The position numbers and the translations under genes were made by a program. From JAHBVL01 sp964461025 (GTDB lineage Bacteria > Chloroflexota > Chloroflexia > Thermomicrobiales > UBA6265): a DNA stretch of 64,000 bases. The stretch lies in contig CAYWSE010000015.1 of assembly GCA_964461025.1 (NCBI GenBank), positions 1-64,000 on the forward strand, in the 5' to 3' direction. Shown here in pieces: positions 34,786 to 43,465 of this stretch. A model generated the notes under the pieces. It was given only the letters and a program-made list of their open reading frames with translations, was not told where the DNA came from and ran no database searches. Numbering within the stretch: the first letter of the stretch is position 1; each line of letters starts with the position of its first letter.

Positions 34786-35153
34786 GTATTGCTCTCTCCT
34801 TCAAATTGTGCGGTTTCGCTATGGCTTGCTGCGGCGAGTTGACTCGCGAAACCACGCAATCGCGCTTTGGCGTCATCGTCGAGGCTGACTTTGAGCGCAT
34901 GCTCGATCGCCCCCGATTTCAACGCCCGCTGCCAGCAGGCGGGATTCTCACAAAGGTAGGCGCCCCTGCCGTTTGCCCTGCCAGTGGGATCAACGTGAAC
35001 CTCTCCCTCCGGCGTTCGCACGATGCGCATCAATCCGCGTTTCGACGTCTTGTCGCGGCAGGCGATGCACGTCCGCTGAGGCTGGTGTTTGGGACGCGGT
35101 CCTCTGTGCTTCCCCCGTGGTGTGGCACTGGAGGAAGCAGCGTGCTCGGTCAT
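34782..35153 (-). CDS. ylxR: YlxR-family RNA-binding protein
   Basis: A 123-residue member of the YlxR (DUF448) family, with the signature RTCIACRDKTSKRGLMRIVR and the second motif GRANGRGAYLCENPACW. Relatives bind nucleic acid, and some are nucleoid-associated regulators. Here a basic N-terminal extension (KHRGPRPKHQPQ) precedes the domain. It sits between nusA (29-base gap) and infB (4-base overlap), the standard context. Confidence 0.93.
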   Translation of the reverse strand: MTEHAASSSATPRGKHRGPRPKHQPQRTCIACRDKTSKRGLMRIVRTPEGEVHVDPTGRANGRGAYLCENPACWQRALKSGAIEHALKVSLDDDAKARLRGFASQLAAASHSETAQFEGESNT

Positions 35154-35182
35154 GGTGAACAGGTGCTGCTCCCTTCGCCGGT

Positions 35183-36505
35183 CTAGCCTTCGGCCAAACT
35201 GGCGACCTCGTCGAGCGGCAATTCGTTGCCGCTCTCAACATCGAACCGGGCCCGGAGATCGCGGTTGTAGTAGACCTCCAGCGCGGTGTCACGAATCTCC
35301 ACATCGACACTCATACCGACAAGCGACGGGTCGAGCGGTCCAAATTCGCGGTCACGAATCGAGATCATCCCGTCGGTGCGCACCAAGCGCGGCTGACGAC
35401 CGTGCCAGGCGAATTCCTCAGGGGGCGCTTCGAAGCTGACCTGTGCATTGCGCAGCAGTTCGAGGCCCTCTTCACGCAACGATTCGGGATCCTTGATGTC
35501 GATGCGCCAGCCGGTCAGTTTGTAGGTCAGGCGGGCGTTTTGCCCTTCCTTGCCAATCGCCAGCGACATCTGATCGGTCGGCACCACAACCGTGGCGACC
35601 TTCTCCGATTCGTTCAGCGTGACGCTGGATGGTTTGGCCGGGCTCAAAGCGTTGGCGATGAACGTTGCTGTGTCGGGCGACCACTCGATGACGTCGATCT
35701 TCTCGCCGTAGAGTTCGTTAACGATATTCTGAATGCGCACGCCACGCACTCCGACACAGGAGCCAACTGGATCGACCTTTTCCTGCCGGGCAGCCACAGC
35801 GACTTTCGAGCGCAGGCCTGGTTCCCGGGCCACTTCGACGATCTCGACCGCGCCGCTGTAGATCTCGGGCACCTCAATTTCGAAAAGCCGCTTGATCAGA
35901 TGAGGATGCGACCGGGAGACGATCAGCTGTGGTCCCTTGGTTTCGTTGTTGACTTCGAGCAGATAAACCTTCAGGCGTTGTCCCGGGCGATATCGCTCGG
36001 ATGGCACCTGCTCTCTAGCCGGCATCACCGCTTCGGCTTTGCCGAGCTCGACGATCACGGCGCGGTTGTCGGCACGCTGAACGATGCCGTTGATCAGCTC
36101 GCCCTGCCGGTCGGCGTACTCCTCATAGACCGTATCTCGCTCGTAATCGCGAATCCGCTGCAACACCACCTGCTTGGCGGTCTGCGCGGCGATCCGTCCG
36201 AAGTTGTCAGGCGTGCGCTCGATGCGGATTTGATCCCCCGCTGTTGCGGAGGGCGAATAGGTGCGGGCTTCCTCGACCGAAATCTGCGTGAGCGGATCTT
36301 CGATCTCCCGAACGACCTGTTTGTCGACGAAAACATGCATCAATCCGGTGTTCGAATCGATGATGACATCGACCTCTTCCTCGGAGCCGGTCATCTTTTT
36401 GTAGACCGTTTTCAGCGCATGCTCAACGGAAGAGAGCACGGCTTCTTTCGGGATGCCGCGTTCTGCGGCAATTTGGGCAATCGCTGTGTAGAAGTCACTT
36501 TTCAT
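35183..36505 (-). CDS. nusA: transcription termination/antitermination factor NusA
   Basis: A 440-residue RNA-polymerase-binding factor. The N-terminal domain begins MKSDFYTAIAQIAAERGIPK, followed by an S1 domain (about 130-200), a KH1 domain with CVGVRGVRIQNIVNELYGEKID in part, and KH2 (LAIGKEGQNARLTYKLTGW). The C-terminal extension of about 90 residues is not one of the acidic repeats of E. coli. It is the first gene of the nusA-ylxR-infB-rbfA-nrnA-truB-ribF operon. rimP, which usually lies upstream, is absent here. The promoter and a leader hairpin are visible. Confidence 0.96.
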   Translation of the reverse strand: MKSDFYTAIAQIAAERGIPKEAVLSSVEHALKTVYKKMTGSEEEVDVIIDSNTGLMHVFVDKQVVREIEDPLTQISVEEARTYSPSATAGDQIRIERTPDNFGRIAAQTAKQVVLQRIRDYERDTVYEEYADRQGELINGIVQRADNRAVIVELGKAEAVMPAREQVPSERYRPGQRLKVYLLEVNNETKGPQLIVSRSHPHLIKRLFEIEVPEIYSGAVEIVEVAREPGLRSKVAVAARQEKVDPVGSCVGVRGVRIQNIVNELYGEKIDVIEWSPDTATFIANALSPAKPSSVTLNESEKVATVVVPTDQMSLAIGKEGQNARLTYKLTGWRIDIKDPESLREEGLELLRNAQVSFEAPPEEFAWHGRQPRLVRTDGMISIRDREFGPLDPSLVGMSVDVEIRDTALEVYYNRDLRARFDVESGNELPLDEVASLAEG

Positions 36506-36596
36506 CCCGAGAACCTCCTACTCGGGTTCTACCGCTTCGAATTGGGTGGATTTAGGGGACCGAGTCGAAGCGGAGAGGGAGTAATGGACAATAAAG

Positions 36597-36619
36597 AACG
36601 TGGGCCGATGACCCACGTT
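36597..36619 (-). promoter_or_regulatory. hairpin in the nusA leader, candidate attenuator
   Basis: Arms aacgtggg and cccacgtt form a perfect 8-bp stem with a seven-base loop, about 20 bases after the predicted transcription start. On the transcribed strand it is followed by CTTTATT. NusA itself promotes hairpin-dependent termination, so this may limit nusA expression when NusA is plentiful. Confidence 0.5.
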
Positions 36620-36645
36620 ACCTGCTCCCCGGTTACGCTGCGGTT

Positions 36646-36675
36646 ATTATACCAGCGACTGAGGTAATGGAGCAA
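36646..36675 (-). promoter_or_regulatory. promoter of the nusA operon
   Basis: On the minus strand a perfect TATAAT (36651-36646) lies 18 bases from TTGCTC (36675-36670). The predicted start near 36639 gives a 134-base leader. Confidence 0.75.
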
Positions 36676-36841
36676 CGTTTTCACCTCCTCAGGCGTTGAA
36701 GAACACGAAGGTCGATGCACCTTCCCGCCCGGTGGCTCCGGGTGGCTGGTGTCGGTCCGCTGGCGCGTGTCAGGTGATATACTTGGCATCGTTCCTCAAT
36801 GACACAGTGGCGGCGTCCGACAGGAACGATTTGAGGGGGAG

Positions 36842-38200
36842 ATGGAGCTACGAAGCTGGCGGACCTGGCTGCGGCCGGGGATGCTCATCAAGCGCTGGAT
36901 CATGCTGATCATGGCCAGCGTCGTGATCATCAGTCTCGGGTTGGCGATGGGGCTGACCTGGGCATACCGGAATTACTATTCTTCTCTCGAACAAACCTCA
37001 GATTTCGTTAAATTCATCACGCTTCAGTTCATTCCGCATCCCTTCCGGGAAATGCTGTTGATTGCCGTTGGCATCGTTGCCATGGGCGTCGGTCTGTGGC
37101 GGCTGAGCGAAGCCGTTCTCGGTCCCCTGATGTCGCTTATGACTGTCAGGCAACCTCTGGCACAGATCGTCGCCGAACATCGTTTCGGACCTACCCGCCC
37201 AGAGCTCAATGTCGTCGCGATCGGCGGCGGTACAGGATTGTCGAGTCTGCTGCGCGGTCTCAAACATGAAAACATCAATCTGACCGCGATCGTAACTGTG
37301 GCCGACGACGGTGGCAGCACCGGCCGGATTCGCCGCGAGTACGACATGCCGGCGCCGGGGGATATCCGAAACTGCATTCTCGCTCTGGCGGACGATGAAC
37401 TGCTCGTCAACCAGCTCTTCCAGTACCGGTTCGATAAGGATGGTTCCGATCTGAAAGGTCATTCGCTGGGCAATCTCTTTATCACGGCCCTGACACAGAC
37501 GACCGGCAGTTTCGAGCAGGCGGTCCTGGAGTTCGGCCGGGTCGTGAACATCCGTGGTCGTGTATTGCCATCAACGCTCGACAACGTCACGCTCTGCGCG
37601 AAGTTCGTCGACGGCACAGAGGCCTGCGGCGAATCGAATATCTCCAGCCGCGGCACGCCCATCGCGCAGGTGTATTTCGATGGTGGTCAGCCGAGTGCCT
37701 ATGAACCGGCCCTCGAAGCGATCGTCAATGCGGATTTGATCGTTCTTGGACCGGGAAGCCTTTACACGAGCGTGATTCCCAATCTCCTCGTCAGCGGCAT
37801 TCTCGAGGCGATTCGCTGGTCTCGTGGCATTACCGCGTATGTCTGCAATGTGGCAACACAACATGGCGAAACTGACCACTTCAGCGCCGAAGATCATATC
37901 CGTGTCGTGCAGGATTACCTTGGTGAGGATGCGCTCGACTTCGCGGTTGTCAACTCCAACCGGGCCGCCGCCGACGCGATCAGGCCCGATTTGAATGTGG
38001 AGGCCGTGGTCGACGGCGGTAGCATGTCGATGGTCGGCACAACGAGTACGATTTCGCAGGATGTGATCAGTGACGCCAACCCGCTGCGTCACGATCCTGA
38101 AAAGTTGACGGCAACCCTGATGGCGCTGGCCCGGCGACCAAAAGTTGCTCCCCGGGTCGTCGAAGTCGTCAATTCCGGAGTTCACGCCAACGTTCGATAG
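36842..38200 (+). CDS. yvcK: YvcK/CofD-like protein with an N-terminal membrane anchor
   Basis: A 452-residue member of the YvcK family, which binds UDP-GlcNAc and in Bacillus is required for growth on gluconeogenic carbon and for correct cell shape. The first 100 residues hold two hydrophobic helices (IMLIMASVVIISLGLAMGL and MLLIAVGIVAMGVGLW), a form found in Chloroflexota and some Actinobacteria. The enzyme-like domain starts NVVAIGGGTGLSSLLRGLK, with VADDGGSTGRIRREYDMPAPGD in part (VADDGGSTGRI) and LGPGSLYTSVIPNLL. It is divergent from the nusA operon and followed by glycolytic genes; a -10-like TATACT lies at 36778-36783. Confidence 0.9.
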   Translation: MELRSWRTWLRPGMLIKRWIMLIMASVVIISLGLAMGLTWAYRNYYSSLEQTSDFVKFITLQFIPHPFREMLLIAVGIVAMGVGLWRLSEAVLGPLMSLMTVRQPLAQIVAEHRFGPTRPELNVVAIGGGTGLSSLLRGLKHENINLTAIVTVADDGGSTGRIRREYDMPAPGDIRNCILALADDELLVNQLFQYRFDKDGSDLKGHSLGNLFITALTQTTGSFEQAVLEFGRVVNIRGRVLPSTLDNVTLCAKFVDGTEACGESNISSRGTPIAQVYFDGGQPSAYEPALEAIVNADLIVLGPGSLYTSVIPNLLVSGILEAIRWSRGITAYVCNVATQHGETDHFSAEDHIRVVQDYLGEDALDFAVVNSNRAAADAIRPDLNVEAVVDGGSMSMVGTTSTISQDVISDANPLRHDPEKLTATLMALARRPKVAPRVVEVVNSGVHANVR

Positions 38201-38265
38201 AGAGTCGGTCGGCGTTTTTCATCGTCAGTCAACCGGCGCTGCCTTGTTTTCGGGGAGAGATTCGC

Positions 38266-39297
38266 TTGCCAATTCGAGTCGCCATCGACGGCCTGGGCGG
38301 CGTCAGTCGTCAGCTGCTCGCCGCCATCACGGCAGGGGGATTTGCCGATCTGTTCGAGGTGGTCCACATCAACGAGCCGGCCGGCGCCGGCGCAGCGCAA
38401 CGGCGGTTGCAGTTTGACTCCATCTACGGGCGATTTCCTGTCGGCGCAGAGGTTAGCGGCGACGTCGCGATGCTCGGTGAGCAAAAACTTGCGTTCACGG
38501 CGACTGCCGACGTTTCTGGTTTCGACTGGGAGACCCTCGGTGTCGATGTCGTGGTGCTGGGGGAATCAGGTCAGGGAACGCCGGAGCGTGCCCAGGCGCA
38601 CATCGAGCAACATGCCAAGAAAGTGATTGTGGCCGGTTCGCCTGGAGAGGGCGCCAAGCAGATCGTCTTTGGCGTGAACGAGCACACCTACGATCCAGAT
38701 GCGCACGTCATCATCGGCACCGGAACCGCCAGATTGAACGCGGTGGCAATTCTCGCCAGCCTCATTCAGAAGCAGTTCGCGATTGCGCGTGGCAGCTTCA
38801 ACGTGGTTCATCCCGTCAGCATCTCGCAACCGGTCGGCGACGCGTCCCGCACTGAACTGCTGGAGGAGCGATCGGTGTTCAACCTCGTTCCCGATCTGGC
38901 CGATCGCACATCAATCGAGCTCGGCGAGCTCGATCCCATTCTCGGCTCAAAACTGGCCGGCTCGGTTCTGCATGCTCCGGTGTCGCCGGTTGCCTGGACA
39001 GCGTTCGCCGTCGAGACAGAGCGGCGATTCGAACGAGAAGATGCTGTGTTGGCGATTACGGAAGCGGCATCTGCCGATCAGTACGCTGGATTGCTGGGAG
39101 TGTCCACCAGCCCGCTGGTGTCGAGTGACATGAAGGGGGACGCGCGGTCAGTCGTCGTCTCGATCGACGAGCTGGAGATGATCGGCCGGGCGTTTGTTTC
39201 GGTGCGCGGCTGGTTCGACGCCGACTGGGCGCTGGCCTGCCGGACAGCCGATCTGATCGCCTTTGCCTGTGAGGCGGGCATTCCGGGAACGGCCTGA
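38266..39297 (+). CDS. GAPDH-like protein lacking the catalytic cysteine
   Basis: A 343-residue protein aligned along its length with type I glyceraldehyde-3-phosphate dehydrogenase: a degenerate N-terminal loop IDGLGGVSRQLL in place of NGFGRIGR, INEPAGAG for INDP, the strand KKVIVAGSPGEG, VFGVNEHTYDP, and the substrate loop with the catalytic-type His (VVHPVSISQPVGD). However, the position of the active-site SCTTN reads GTGTARLNAVA: threonine replaces the catalytic cysteine, and there is no other cysteine nearby. Such a protein cannot form the thioester intermediate. It starts from TTG with GGGGAGA upstream and sits directly before pgk and tpiA, the normal place for gap. It is best read as a pseudoenzyme, perhaps regulatory. 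A true gap gene would be expected elsewhere. Confidence 0.8.
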   Translation: MPIRVAIDGLGGVSRQLLAAITAGGFADLFEVVHINEPAGAGAAQRRLQFDSIYGRFPVGAEVSGDVAMLGEQKLAFTATADVSGFDWETLGVDVVVLGESGQGTPERAQAHIEQHAKKVIVAGSPGEGAKQIVFGVNEHTYDPDAHVIIGTGTARLNAVAILASLIQKQFAIARGSFNVVHPVSISQPVGDASRTELLEERSVFNLVPDLADRTSIELGELDPILGSKLAGSVLHAPVSPVAWTAFAVETERRFEREDAVLAITEAASADQYAGLLGVSTSPLVSSDMKGDARSVVVSIDELEMIGRAFVSVRGWFDADWALACRTADLIAFACEAGIPGTA

Positions 39298-39337
39298 ACT
39301 ACCTCACGTTCATGCCTGAACGACAAGGAGTCTGATC

Positions 39338-40527
39338 ATGGCGATTCTTTCCGTCGAGGACGCCGACGTATCGGGAAAGCGCGTGCTGGTGCGCGTCGAT
39401 TTTAACGTGCCGCTCAGAGATGGTGCGATCACCGATGACACCAGAATTCGGGCGTCGCTGCCGACGATCCGGTTGATTTTCGAACGAGGCGGCGCCGTCA
39501 TTCTGTCCTCCCATCTCGGTCGGCCGAAGGGAAAGGTCGTCGAGGAGATGCGCCTGGCCCCCGTAGCAAAGCGCCTCAGTGAACTGCTGGAATTGCCGGT
39601 GAAGGCGGCAACGGATGTGACCGGAGATTCCGCCCGAACTCTGGCGGCCGCGCTCGCACCGGGCGAGGTGATGTTGCTGGAGAATTTGCGATTCGACCCA
39701 CGCGAGGAAAACAACGATCCTGCCCTCGCGCAAGAGTTGGCCAGCCTCGCTGACATCTATGTGAATGACGCCTTCGGCGCAGCACACCGGGCCCATGCAT
39801 CGACCACCGGTGTGGCTGACTACCTTCCATCATTCATCGGATTGCTCATGCAGGACGAGCTCAGAAGTCTCGGCGCCCTCATTGAGGAGCCGAAAGGGCC
39901 CTTCGTCGCCGTGCTGGGTGGCGCCAAAGTGACCGACAAGGTGGGCGTCATCGAACAACTTCTGCAGCGCGTCGACGCGCTCTTGCTCGGTGGCGGCATC
40001 GCCAACACCTTTGCGCTGGCTACCGGTCAGCAGATCGGCACCTCGCTGGCCGACCGCGAGTTCACCGACGAGGCAAAAGCGATTCTGGCGACTGCAAAAG
40101 ATTCACACGTCTCGATTCATTTGCCGGTCGATGTCGTGGTGTCGGAGTCGATCTACGGCAAAGGCCAGGTCATTCCGGCGGGCGAAGTCGGGGACGACCA
40201 GGGTATCTTCGATNNNNNNNNNNCTTCGATATCGGACCGGACACCATCGCGGCATACGGTGCAGTGCTCGCGGGTGCGAAGACAATTTTCTGGAATGGGC
40301 CAATGGGTGTTTTTGAGAAACCCGAGTTTTCCCACGGTACGCTTGGCGTGGCCAATGCGATCGCCGCATCGCAGGCGTTCAGCGTCATTGGCGGCGGCGA
40401 TTCGCTCGCGGCAATTGAACAGTCGGGCGTGGCGGATCGGATCGATCACCTTTCGACTGGCGGTGGAGCGTCGCTCGAGTTTCTGGAAGGCAAGACGCTG
40501 CCTGGCGTCGCGGCGCTCGATCGGTAG
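39338..40527 (+). CDS. pgk: phosphoglycerate kinase, interrupted by an assembly gap
   Basis: Transfers phosphate from 1,3-bisphosphoglycerate to ADP. The N-terminal domain has VLVRVDFNVPLRDGAITDDT in part (VRVDFNVPLRDG), ILSSHLGRPKG, RFDPREENNDP and the hinge FVAVLGGAKVTDK. After ten Ns (40214-40223) the C-terminal part continues in another frame: FDIGPDT, then TIFWNGPMGVFE and SVIGGGDSLAA. The bases cttcgat occur on both sides of the Ns; merging them restores one frame (GIFDIGPDT) and gives 390 residues, the family norm. The gene is therefore intact and the frame change is artificial. It lies between the GAPDH-like gene and tpiA. Confidence 0.93.
40214..40223. other. assembly gap (ten Ns) with 7-bp overlapping ends
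   Basis: Ten Ns separate two contigs. The last seven bases before them and the first seven after are identical (cttcgat, 40207-40213 and 40224-40230). The true sequence probably lacks the Ns and one copy, since this restores the pgk reading frame. Confidence 0.95.
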
Positions 40528-40538
40528 CAGGAGCAACC

Positions 40539-41273
40539 ATGCGAAAGCCGCTGATCGCCGGAAACTGGAAGATGAACGCGTCGCGCAATGACGCTCTCGC
40601 GTTGGCCACAACGGTCGCGCAAGCGCCAAGGCTGGCGAATGCCGACGTTGTCATCTTTCCGCCCTTTCTCTGGCTCGAAGCCGTTGCGCGTGCAATCAGT
40701 GGGTCGAACCTTGGCCTTGGGGGGCAGGATTGCTCCGCTGAAGACAGAGGCGCCTACACGGGCCAGATCTCCGCACCGATGCTGACCGAGCTGTGCGACT
40801 GGGTCATCGTCGGACACTCGGAGCGACGCCGGGATGCGGCCGAATCGGACGCCCTCGTCGGCAGGAAGGCCCGAGCAGCCCTGCTCGCGGGGCTCAGGCC
40901 TATCGTCTGCGTGGGTGAAGCAATCGATGCACGAGAATCGGGCCGACATGAGCACGTAGTCGGTGGGCAGGTCGAAGCCGTGCTCGCTGAAGTCTCAGAT
41001 ATCGATACTTCGACGCTGGTATGGGCTTATGAGCCAATCTGGGCGATCGGCACCGGCCGGTCAGCATCACCGAGTGACGCCCAGGCCATGGCCGCCTACA
41101 TCCGGTCGAAGACCCGCAGTCAACTGGGCGAGGATGTTCGGATTCTCTACGGCGGCAGTGTGGTGCCGGAGAACGCCACGACGTATCTGAGTGAGCCTGA
41201 TGTCGACGGCTTGCTCGTCGGTGGAGCAAGCCTGAAAGCCGATCAGTTTCTGGCGATCATCGAAGCCTGCTAA
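40539..41273 (+). CDS. tpiA: triosephosphate isomerase
   Basis: Interconverts dihydroxyacetone phosphate and glyceraldehyde 3-phosphate. The 244-residue barrel has the catalytic Lys in AGNWKMNAS, the His in VIVGHSERR, the catalytic Glu and flexible loop VWAYEPIWAIGTGRSAS, and the phosphate-binding ILYGGSVVPENA and LLVGGASL. The loop reads AIGTGRSAS where many have AIGTGKTAT, a conservative change. The ATG follows GCAGGAGCAACC eleven bases after pgk. Confidence 0.97.
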   Translation: MRKPLIAGNWKMNASRNDALALATTVAQAPRLANADVVIFPPFLWLEAVARAISGSNLGLGGQDCSAEDRGAYTGQISAPMLTELCDWVIVGHSERRRDAAESDALVGRKARAALLAGLRPIVCVGEAIDARESGRHEHVVGGQVEAVLAEVSDIDTSTLVWAYEPIWAIGTGRSASPSDAQAMAAYIRSKTRSQLGEDVRILYGGSVVPENATTYLSEPDVDGLLVGGASLKADQFLAIIEAC

Positions 41274-41345
41274 ACTTGTTTGCCCGCCCATCGTGTGGTG
41301 GATGTACTGTGCAATTGTTGAGAGTGAGCAAAGGCAACGCGCTGA

Positions 41346-41564
41346 ATGGATACCGTAGTCGACATCATCATGATCCTCCTTTCGGTCGTGCTCATGGTTG
41401 TTGTGCTGTTGCAGACCAAGGGTTCCTCGTTTAGCGGTGCATTTGGCGGCGACTCAGGGTCGATCTATCGGACGCGGAGAGGTTTCGAGAAGACGCTCTT
41501 CGAAGCGACGATTGTGCTTGCCGTTATCTGGACGCTTTTCGCCGTGCTTGTGAGTTTTACCTGA
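41346..41564 (+). CDS. secG: preprotein translocase subunit SecG
   Basis: A 72-residue protein with two membrane helices flanking the family signature (VVLLQTKGSSFSGAFGG then RTRRGFEKTLFEATI). It helps SecYEG by cycling during protein export. It follows tpiA by 72 bases; pgk-tpiA-secG is a frequent order in Firmicutes and Chloroflexota. Confidence 0.92.
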   Translation: MDTVVDIIMILLSVVLMVVVLLQTKGSSFSGAFGGDSGSIYRTRRGFEKTLFEATIVLAVIWTLFAVLVSFT

Positions 41565-41647
41565 TACACCAACCACGCAATCGCCAGATTGAGGATTAGT
41601 CGACTTTCGCGGGTAATTCCGACTTTCGCCAGGAAGCGAGTGAACGC

Positions 41648-42856
41648 GTGACGTTTCTCCGGAATGCCCGAATTCTCCTTGGCGTCACGGGCGGTATCGC
41701 GGCATACAAAGCAGTTGATCTGGCGAGCAAGCTCGTTCAAGCCGGGGCAGTCATTGATACGGTGCTCACGAATGGCGCCACCCACTTTGTGACCGCGGCC
41801 AGCTTTGAGGCAATCACACAGCGACCGGTGCACACCAGCGTCTTTGAACCCTGGCGGGAGGACTGGCACGGTCACATCAGCCTCGGTCAGCACGCTGATC
41901 TCATTGTTGTCGCTCCAGCCACAGCCGATACCATCGCCCGACTGGCGACAGGACGCGCCGACGACATGCTCGGCGCCGCCGTACTCGCCTCGAACTGCCC
42001 ACTCCTCCTTGCGCCGGCGATGGAACATCAGATGTATCACCATCCCGCCACTCAGGCGAATCTGACGGTACTGCGCGATCGTGGCGTCAGACTGATCGGC
42101 CCGGAATCGGGACGGCTCGCCTCGGGCGACAGCGGAGACGGCCGTATGTCGGAACCGACGACCATCCTGGGAGCGATTCGCCAGACGCTTGGGCAAAACG
42201 GACCGTTGTGCGGCAAACGAATTGTGGTCACCGCTGGAGGCACGCGTGAACGGCTCGATCCGATTCGCTTCGTGGGCAATCGCTCCAGTGGTCTGATGGG
42301 ATATGCGCTCGCGCAGTCGTTGATCGACCGCGGCGGTGCGGTTGTTCTGGTGTCTGGTCCAGTTGCTCTTCCGCTGCCATACGGAGCGGAAGTCGTCAAT
42401 GTGGAAACCGCAATCGACATGCAGCGCGCAGTCGCCGAAGCGGCCCAGCAGGCGGACGCTCTGGTGATGTCGGCGGCGGTTTCGGATTACCGCCCGATGA
42501 GGGAGTCCCCTTCCAAGATCAAGAAGGACAAACTCGGCAACACCCTGACGATAGAACTGGTTGCCAATCCGGACATCATCGCAGGGGTCTCAGGTTCAGA
42601 CATCGTAAAGGTTGGTTTTGCCGCCGAAACGGAGAATCTGCTGGAGAACGCGCAGCGCAAGCTTGAGGCAAAATCGCTCGATATGATTGTCGCGAACGAC
42701 GCCGAGCGAACGATCGGCAGTCCGTCCAGTCAGGCAACCTTGCTCTATCGCGATCGTGTGACCGAGCCACTGCCGGAAATGCCCAAGCAAGAACTCGCTG
42801 GTCTCATCGCGGACAGAATCGCCGAACTCGTCTCACAGCGTTCGTCTGGGGAATGA
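41648..42856 (+). CDS. coaBC: bifunctional phosphopantothenoylcysteine decarboxylase / phosphopantothenate-cysteine ligase
   Basis: Catalyses two steps of coenzyme A synthesis. The 402-residue protein has the flavoprotein CoaC domain first (LGVTGGIAAYKAVDLASKL, the FMN-binding ATADTIARLATGRADDM, and APAMEHQMYHHPATQ) and the CoaB ligase domain from about residue 190 (VVTAGGTRERLDPIRFVGN, SAAVSDYRP, KIKKDKL). In the CoaC motif PxMNxxMW the Asn is Glu here, a position that also varies in Mycobacterium. Start GTG. It overlaps the next gene by four bases. Confidence 0.95.
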   Translation: MTFLRNARILLGVTGGIAAYKAVDLASKLVQAGAVIDTVLTNGATHFVTAASFEAITQRPVHTSVFEPWREDWHGHISLGQHADLIVVAPATADTIARLATGRADDMLGAAVLASNCPLLLAPAMEHQMYHHPATQANLTVLRDRGVRLIGPESGRLASGDSGDGRMSEPTTILGAIRQTLGQNGPLCGKRIVVTAGGTRERLDPIRFVGNRSSGLMGYALAQSLIDRGGAVVLVSGPVALPLPYGAEVVNVETAIDMQRAVAEAAQQADALVMSAAVSDYRPMRESPSKIKKDKLGNTLTIELVANPDIIAGVSGSDIVKVGFAAETENLLENAQRKLEAKSLDMIVANDAERTIGSPSSQATLLYRDRVTEPLPEMPKQELAGLIADRIAELVSQRSSGE

Positions 42857-43179
42857 TGAACACATCCAGGAACCGGTTGAGCCGGAATCCGTCCGGAGGA
42901 AGCGGAGCCCGGCTCCTGGCGCAAATGGGCATTGCGCTTTATTCGCTCGTTGCTGCATTCATCGTGATACGTTCTCTCTTGCTCAGCATTGGCACCTCGG
43001 ACAACTTGTGGGTGGGAAGCGTCATCTATGGCGTCACCGATCCGCTCGCCGCCGTACTGAAAATCCTGCCGGGTGGAGACGCCGAACTCGTTGGCCAGTT
43101 GACACTGGCGGATCTGACATTGCTCGCCGGTGTGATTGCCGTGCCGGCGGTGATCGTGGCGCGCAGGCCGGGGTACTAG
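42853..43179 (+). CDS. small two-helix membrane protein (YggT-like)
   Basis: A 108-residue protein with a basic N-terminus, one long helix (IALYSLVAAFIVIRSLLLSI), a loop with VTDPLAAVLKILPGG that resembles the YggT core (LTDPLLRPIRRILPP), and a second helix (LADLTLLAGVIAVPAVIVA). The match to YggT is by pattern only and weak. It overlaps coaBC by four bases (ATGATGA), so translation is coupled. Confidence 0.5.
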   Translation: MMNTSRNRLSRNPSGGSGARLLAQMGIALYSLVAAFIVIRSLLLSIGTSDNLWVGSVIYGVTDPLAAVLKILPGGDAELVGQLTLADLTLLAGVIAVPAVIVARRPGY

Positions 43180-43239
43180 AATTGTCTGCATCGTTCGAAT
43201 GCGGTCGCAGCGCGGGTTGCTGCAGGGAAAGGAAACTCG

Positions 43240-43350
43240 ATGAAAAATGTTGTAAGGGGCATGCTGGCGCTGGCGCTGACAGCGGCGGCCACCTGGTTGG
43301 CCAATGAACTGGTCGAGCGCATGTTCGGACCCGACGAAACGAGCGCTTGA
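43240..43350 (+). CDS. 36-residue small membrane-associated protein
   Basis: ATG with GGGAAAGGAAA upstream begins a 36-codon ORF with one hydrophobic helix (NVVRGMLALALTAAATWLA, residues 3-21) and an amphipathic acidic end (ELVERMFGPDETSA). Codon use matches neighbours, and it has a good ribosome-binding site 60 bases after the two-helix protein. The family is unknown. Confidence 0.55.
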   Translation: MKNVVRGMLALALTAAATWLANELVERMFGPDETSA

Positions 43351-43465
43351 GCTGCACACCGCGATCCGTCTGCCGTCGCCCTGTGATTGTTCTACTTAGC
43401 GTCGCCGGTTTTGACGACCTCTCGTCGGCACGGAATGCATCAACCAGGTTGAAACATCATTTGCC

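Noticed and set aside
40214..40591. A real frameshift or a separate second gene in pgk
   Set aside because: The change of frame coincides with the Ns and is removed by merging the 7-base overlap.
41648..42856. Glu in place of Asn in the CoaC PxMNxxMW motif as evidence of inactive enzyme
   Set aside because: This position is not invariant (it also varies in Mycobacterium), and all other motifs are intact.
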